Source of the DNA: PALSA-607 sp036510735
Lineage (GTDB): Bacteria > Actinomycetota > Actinomycetes > Acidothermales > Acidothermaceae
DNA: 13,884 nt
Direction of reading: 5' to 3'
Assembly: GCA_036510735.1 (NCBI GenBank)
Contig: DATCDK010000015.1
Span: 1-13,884 of the forward strand
The position numbers and the translations under genes were made by a program. Shown piece after piece: positions 12,857 through 13,884 of the stretch (within the stretch, counting starts at the first letter, position 1; each line of letters starts with the position of its first letter). The notes beneath the pieces are model-generated. The model saw only the letters and a list, made by a program, of their open reading frames with translations, was not told the DNA's origin and made no database searches.

Positions 12857-12980
12857 CGGATGGTTTGGGTAGCGCTCGTCGCCCGTTTCCGGCAGGGTGG
12901 CTCGGGTTGCCCCTGTTTCTTGAGTTCCCAGCTTTGGTAGTGCCCCGTTTTCGCGCCCCTGCCTCGGAGGTCACTAGCTC

Positions 12981-13832
12981 GTGCTCTTGACTGCCCCGGC
13001 TACCACTGGCCGCCCCGGAATTCTGCGTCGACGAGTTGCGCAGTGGTGCCGGGCTACGCCAGGACGGCACGTCGCGAACCGGACGCTCGCCGTCGTGGGA
13101 GCGGTGACCGCCGGCGTCGTGCTCGTCACGGGCCAGGCCGCAGCCAGTAGCAACCCAGGAGCCGCCTTCGTGGCGGCGACCAACCAGGCCCGCGCTGCCG
13201 TGGGCCTTCCCGGTCTGAGCGTCAGCGCCGATCTCACGGCTGCGGCGACCGACCAGGCGCAGAGCATGGCTGATGCCGACGCCCTGTTCCACACGCCGAA
13301 CCTCGGATCTGGGCTGTGCTGCTGGGTCATGGTCGGCGAGAACGTCGGCGACGGGCCGTCCGAGTCGGTCATCCAAGCGGCGTTCATGGCCTCACCTGAA
13401 CACCGGGCCAACATCTTGCGCGCCGCGTACGGCCAGATCGGCGTCGGCTACGTGATCGACAAGCACGGCACCCTGTGGGTGTCGGAAGTGTTCCGCCGCC
13501 CGACCGGATCGGTTACGCCCGCCGCGCCGGCGGCGCCGAAGGTCACGAAGGTCACGAAGGTCGCCAAGGTCACGCCTCGACCGGTTGTCGCCACCCCGCG
13601 CCGGTCGACGGTCAAGGTGCGCGTCCAGCGCCCGCCGCTGACCGCAATTGCGGCGATCGCGGCAGTTTCCGTCGTCCCGGCCGGCCCGGTGTCCCGCTCT
13701 CTCACGCGGTTACCGCTTGCTGAAGCCGAGCGATTGACGGCCCAGTTCGGCGTCGGCGAAGAGGCGGTTTCCGGGACAGATCCGGTGAGCAGGTTGCTCG
13801 ACTTCGCAGCCAAGGCCGCCGGCTCGGACTAG
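12981..13832 (+). CDS. Secreted CAP-domain (SCP/PR-1, YkwD-like) protein
   Basis: A predicted exported protein of 283 aa; bacterial CAP proteins are secreted or cell-wall associated and mostly of unknown activity. GTG 12981 is preceded by GGAGGT (12966-12971), 9 nt away. The N-terminus is long and basic (RRRVAQWCRATPGRHVANR). A hydrophobic core TLAVVGAVTAGVVLV and an AxA site near residue 55 suggest a signal peptide. The CAP domain (about 60-173) shows NQARAAVGLPGL, H104, GENVG (E120), SPEHRANIL (H141) and GTLWVSEVF (E169), with a CC pair at 113-114. After it come a Lys/Val/Thr repeat, a Pro/Arg-rich stretch and a short Ala/Val hydrophobic run (222-235), perhaps for wall contact. The last 24 nt are echoed downstream. 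Confidence 0.9.
   Translation: MLLTAPATTGRPGILRRRVAQWCRATPGRHVANRTLAVVGAVTAGVVLVTGQAAASSNPGAAFVAATNQARAAVGLPGLSVSADLTAAATDQAQSMADADALFHTPNLGSGLCCWVMVGENVGDGPSESVIQAAFMASPEHRANILRAAYGQIGVGYVIDKHGTLWVSEVFRRPTGSVTPAAPAAPKVTKVTKVAKVTPRPVVATPRRSTVKVRVQRPPLTAIAAIAAVSVVPAGPVSRSLTRLPLAEAERLTAQFGVGEEAVSGTDPVSRLLDFAAKAAGSD
13538..13573 (+). repeat. 9-bp repeats encoding KVT units in the CAP protein tail
   Basis: Four tandem units of GAAGGTCAC, the third and fourth with one change each, encode KVTKVTKVAKVT just after the CAP domain. The stretch is basic and extended, as in wall-binding or spacer segments. Confidence 0.8.
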
Positions 13833-13882
13833 CGGCGCAGGCCGTATCGGCGAAGGTGGCGAAGGCCGCCGGGTCGGACTAA
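13809..13882 (+). repeat. Stop-codon echo: imperfect 24-bp repeat at end of CAP gene
   Basis: The last seven codons plus stop (13809-13832, peptide AKAAGSD then TAG) recur at 13859-13882 with TAA. Twenty-one of 24 positions match. All three changes are at third codon positions and silent (GCC to GCG, GGC to GGG, TAG to TAA). The offset is 50 bp, so the copies are not in the same frame relative to each other. The echo ends 2 nt before the window edge. Confidence 0.88.
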
Positions 13883-13884
13883 CC

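Noticed and set aside
12808..12980. Cyclic-di-AMP (ydaO-type) riboswitch before a cell-wall-type protein gene
   Set aside because: The gap has hairpins, but I could not place the conserved ydaO core segments. A covariance-model search would decide.

Overview
The window is high-GC actinobacterial chromosome. It holds the distal part of the Pup-proteasome locus, followed by the Tat-helY region. The order is prcA (3' end only), pafA, two FKBP prolyl isomerases, pafB, pafC, tatA, tatC, helY and a 5'-3' exonuclease-like gene. From memory, this is the order seen around Rv2090-Rv2097c in Mycobacterium tuberculosis, with FKBP genes added and two small genes between pafC and tatA. The genus cannot be fixed from the sequence. 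No phage, IS, tRNA, rRNA or CRISPR was found.

Layout. 1-124: C-terminus of proteasome alpha subunit PrcA. 121-336: a repeat- and hairpin-rich spacer. 337-567: an unrecognised 76-aa helical protein between prcA and pafA. 619-1977: Pup ligase PafA. 2059-3476: a two-domain FKBP lipoprotein and a cytosolic FKBP. 3570-5511: the PafB/PafC WYL regulators of the DNA-damage response. 5512-5809: about 300 nt without a gene, rich in inverted repeats. 5810-6142: a zinc-ribbon protein, then a strong terminator. 6239-6418: a 59-aa membrane protein. 6534-7793: TatA and TatC. 7920-10646: HelY, a Ski2-like helicase. 10665-11612 (minus strand): a 5'-3' exonuclease-like protein. 11662-12807: acyl-CoA dehydrogenase, divergent from the exonuclease. 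12981-13832: a secreted CAP-domain protein.

The genes combine protein turnover (PrcA, PafA), folding (FKBPs), damage-responsive transcription (PafBC), folded-protein export (TatAC) and nucleic-acid processing (HelY, exonuclease). Three starts (pafA, pafB, helY) sit exactly 7 nt downstream of a TANNNT -10 hexamer and lack an obvious Shine-Dalgarno, so they look leaderless. The other starts mostly have a clear SD.

The least expected signal is a set of 'stop-codon echoes'. In three genes (337-567, the cytosolic FKBP, the CAP gene) the last 19-24 nt including the stop are repeated 22-50 bp downstream. In the two imperfect pairs, five of six differences fall at third codon positions and the echo still ends in an in-register stop. 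A related 22-bp-period array starts on the prcA stop. Other points of interest are a mutually exclusive fold at 5621-5719, a 10-residue repeat tail on TatA, and three small uncharacterised genes embedded in this conserved locus.
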